Shown piece by piece: positions 61,980 to 64,000 of a DNA stretch of 64,000 nucleotides. This DNA is from Demequina iriomotensis (GTDB lineage: Bacteria; Actinomycetota; Actinomycetes; Actinomycetales; Demequinaceae). The stretch's first letter is position 1; the number at the start of each line of letters is the position of its first letter. The notes beneath the pieces are model-generated. The model was not told the DNA's origin, made no database searches, and saw nothing but the letters and a program-made list of their open reading frames with translations. The DNA lies in contig NZ_BBME01000010.1 of the NCBI RefSeq assembly GCF_000971395.1, positions 306,101-370,100 of the forward strand, given 5' to 3'. The position numbers and the translations under genes were made by a program.

Positions 61980-64000
61980 CTACTCGAGCTGCACAACACG
62001 AGCCAAAGACTGCGGCAACGAGCTCGAGTACGCCGATCGGTAGACCAGGCTTGCTCGTCGACGGAGCTCCGAGAGCACGGCTGGGTCGCCACCGCTCGTG
62101 CGCACGCCGTGCCTCACGTCGAGCAATAGGGAGTACACCTCGTGCGTCCTAGCGCCGTGCGCCTGAGCCAAGGCCGCCGCACTCGGTGACGCGCTGGCGA
62201 CGCAGATTGCCACCACAAACGCCGGCGGCAGCGCATCGATATGGCCCTTTGCGAGGCCCACCGCCTCCGATGGAACGAGATCGTCGTACCCGTCAAGGTC
62301 GTCCTGACCGTTTGCGTGTGCGACACCGAGCGCCCGGGTGAAGTTACGAAGAATCTGCAGTTGATCCGCCCCGAGCACGCCCGATGACCGGGCCAGAGCG
62401 TGCCAGAACACGCCCGCGCGCACTACTTCGCTCGCCCCACTTGCGTGGGCCCGGGGCGAGCGACCCTCGTGGACCATCAGCACCAAATGGGACGCTTCGA
62501 GACGTGCGCCAATCGCACCCCAGGGATCGATCGCGCCGCGAACAACGTCGTACCACACCGAAGTAGGCCGAGGCCCCCCGGTCACGTCAAGCTCCGTTGC
62601 AAGTCTTGACCAAGCGGCCTCGTAGAGGTCGCTCTCGCCGCGAGCAACGATCACCGAGTACCGCCGAAGGAAGCCTCGCGCGGCATCGGGGTTCGCCCGA
62701 ACGCGCGCCTCGAAGATCTCCCTGTGGCCAGATGGCACGTCAAGCAAGCACCTGAACGCCTCCATCGACTCCACGGAGAACGACAACTCACCGAGGTCGT
62801 CTTCGCGTTCGTCGCCGACCGTCCACAACGCGACGATGCGATCAAATACTCGTTCCGCCTGCATTTGCCCCGCTCGCGCACCAGAAAGCAGCCGACTTGC
62901 CAGACTGACGCGACTCAGCCCAGTTGCGTAGTCCGCCTTCCCGGGTCGAAGCCTGCTCAGCTCGCGTTGGGCTTCGGCAACACTCCCACCGTGTCGGTGG
63001 AGGACTTCAGCTCGTGCCCGCTCATACGCTGTCTCCGATCCGAGCACGAGCTGCGACAAGATTTGCTCACCAGCCTGGCCCTCAGCGCGGTTGTCCGCCG
63101 CCTGCACGAGCAACTCGGGGAGAACCGAGGACGGATCATTCCGGTGCTCTTTTACGATCGCATCGCGCAGTTCTTCCATCATGTTGTCAGCGCGCAGCAC
63201 TCCCCGCAGCGCCCTACCAAAGATATCTTGAACAATCGCATCGGCGAGGTAGAACTCGTAGAATGTGCGGTGCGTGAAGCCAAAGTGCCGTTCCGCAGTA
63301 TCGCCCTCACGCTCTGAAAAAACCCACGCGCGCTCTGTGCAGTGTCGCAGAATGACATTTGCATCCTCTTCGGCCTCGAATCGGCTTGCACCACCTTCTC
63401 TAAGGACGTTGGAAATGATTCCGCGCGCGATCGACTCCGGGATCGCTGCTGTATAGCCGCCAGCATTTTTCATATGGTGAGTCAGCGCGCGTATTGCCGA
63501 CTCGCCACGCTCCTTGTGGACGGTCGGCACATCAAGTTCGCGCTTCGTTTCCCATTCCATGAACATCAGGTAGGCGCATCGCTCATAGACGTGCCATCTC
63601 GATTGTGGGATATAGGAGGTACGTGCGTACACAAAACAGAGAAGCGAGAGCATGAGCGGATTGGCTACAAGGTCCCGCAGGTGGCGCGTCTCACCGATGA
63701 ATTTGCGGGCGACTGAACTGTCGCGGCGTTGAAGCGCGAACCAGCGATCGACATACTCTGCCGATTGCGTATCCGAGTACTCTGCGATCTCGTACAGGTG
63801 GAAGCCGTGACGCTGGAAATTTGCGGCCTCATCACCGGTCTTACGTGTGGAACACACTATTCGTGTCGCCGGGAAATTTCGTGCAAGTGCGCCAATGTGC
63901 GCGATCATCTCTTCCCGCCACACGACGTCCTTGATCTCATCTACTGCGTCGATAACTAAGGTAAACGCACCACAGGCGAGCATCGCCTCAAGCTCCGCCT
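61980..64000 (-). CDS. NACHT/STAND NTPase (partial, N-terminus off the right edge)
   Basis: About 673 residues visible, open through position 64000. The visible N-terminal part begins in a NACHT domain at the Walker B region: CGAFTLVIDAVDEIKDVVW, with the NACHT-type D-A-x-D-E. It continues with TRIVCSTRKTGDEA (sensor), the EIAEYSDTQSAEYVDRWF segment, LRDLVANPLMLSLLCFVYAR (NACHT winged-helix entry) and FGFTHRTFYEFYLADAIVQD (typical NACHT F-x-H-x-T-F-x-E-F). The Walker A motif must lie beyond the edge. The C-terminal 400 residues are helical, without recognisable repeats, and may be the sensor. GC content near 50-55% in places marks recent transfer. Bacterial NACHT proteins are mostly anti-phage defence or signalling proteins. 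Confidence 0.85.
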   Translation of the reverse strand, partial: AELEAMLACGAFTLVIDAVDEIKDVVWREEMIAHIGALARNFPATRIVCSTRKTGDEAANFQRHGFHLYEIAEYSDTQSAEYVDRWFALQRRDSSVARKFIGETRHLRDLVANPLMLSLLCFVYARTSYIPQSRWHVYERCAYLMFMEWETKRELDVPTVHKERGESAIRALTHHMKNAGGYTAAIPESIARGIISNVLREGGASRFEAEEDANVILRHCTERAWVFSEREGDTAERHFGFTHRTFYEFYLADAIVQDIFGRALRGVLRADNMMEELRDAIVKEHRNDPSSVLPELLVQAADNRAEGQAGEQILSQLVLGSETAYERARAEVLHRHGGSVAEAQRELSRLRPGKADYATGLSRVSLASRLLSGARAGQMQAERVFDRIVALWTVGDEREDDLGELSFSVESMEAFRCLLDVPSGHREIFEARVRANPDAARGFLRRYSVIVARGESDLYEAAWSRLATELDVTGGPRPTSVWYDVVRGAIDPWGAIGARLEASHLVLMVHEGRSPRAHASGASEVVRAGVFWHALARSSGVLGADQLQILRNFTRALGVAHANGQDDLDGYDDLVPSEAVGLAKGHIDALPPAFVVAICVASASPSAAALAQAHGARTHEVYSLLLDVRHGVRTSGGDPAVLSELRRRASLVYRSAYSSSLPQSLARVVQLE

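Overview
The window is about 72% GC and looks like the chromosome of a Gram-positive actinobacterium, probably Micrococcales (something like Demequina, Cellulomonas or a relative; this is inferred from style, not from a match). Supporting signs are the tig-clpP1-clpP2-clpX order, an HtaA/Hmu haem-uptake set, WXG100 and FHA proteins, and many genes with a TANNNT -10 box only 6-7 nt before the start codon, which implies leaderless mRNAs. The last 3.4 kb is visibly lower in GC and is a separate, acquired island.

Layout. 1-4.0 kb: thymidine kinase (cut by the left edge), a DUF2316 protein, two tandem paralogous small Cys/His proteins, an MFS drug exporter and a small membrane protein. 4.0-28.6 kb: one very long minus-strand operon. 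In order of transcription it encodes a 2053-residue Ig-like/FN3 envelope protein, a MoxR ATPase, a DUF58 protein, an RDD-FHA membrane protein, a transglutaminase-like membrane protein that lacks the catalytic Cys, a PP2C phosphatase, an FHA protein, a PknB-like Ser/Thr kinase, an FHA-like/winged-helix protein, an EccC/EssC-type FtsK-SpoIIIE ATPase, a WXG100 protein, a larger WXG-type protein, an uncharacterised protein and a second RDD-FHA protein. A LuxR-type response regulator diverges from its head. It resembles the bifidobacterial PFNA cluster (kinase, FN3, AAA ATPase, DUF58, transglutaminase, phosphatase) joined to a minimal type VII secretion module without EccB, EccD, EccE or mycosin. 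I regard it as the most interesting system here.

29.5-33.7 kb: two GNAT acetyltransferases, an RraB-like protein, a small Cys-rich protein behind a CsoR-type operator, a PH-domain protein, a CotH-like fragment and arginine deiminase. 33.8-41.2 kb: haem acquisition, with a cell-surface triple-HtaA protein convergent to a coupled hmuO-hmuT-hmuU-hmuV operon; haem is captured, imported and cleaved to release iron. 41.4-47.0 kb: an alpha/beta-hydrolase membrane protein, two tandem four-helix membrane proteins, a KefB/YbaL-type antiporter, a MarR-like protein and an AhpD-like protein. 47.1-60.3 kb: housekeeping core (valS, clpX, clpP2, clpP1, tig) with an AbiEi/DUF559-like protein, DUF4190, MarR, NYN nuclease-like, GNAT, DUF1304 and LtrA proteins.

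60.57-64.0 kb: a 3' fragment of a tRNA-Pro gene marks the end of an integrated element. To its right lie an unrecognised 358-residue protein and a large NACHT/STAND NTPase that runs off the right edge, a typical anti-phage defence arrangement. Across the host DNA the decamer GGACGATGCG (or its complement) occurs about 28 times, where base composition predicts less than one; it is absent from the island and rare in the long operon.
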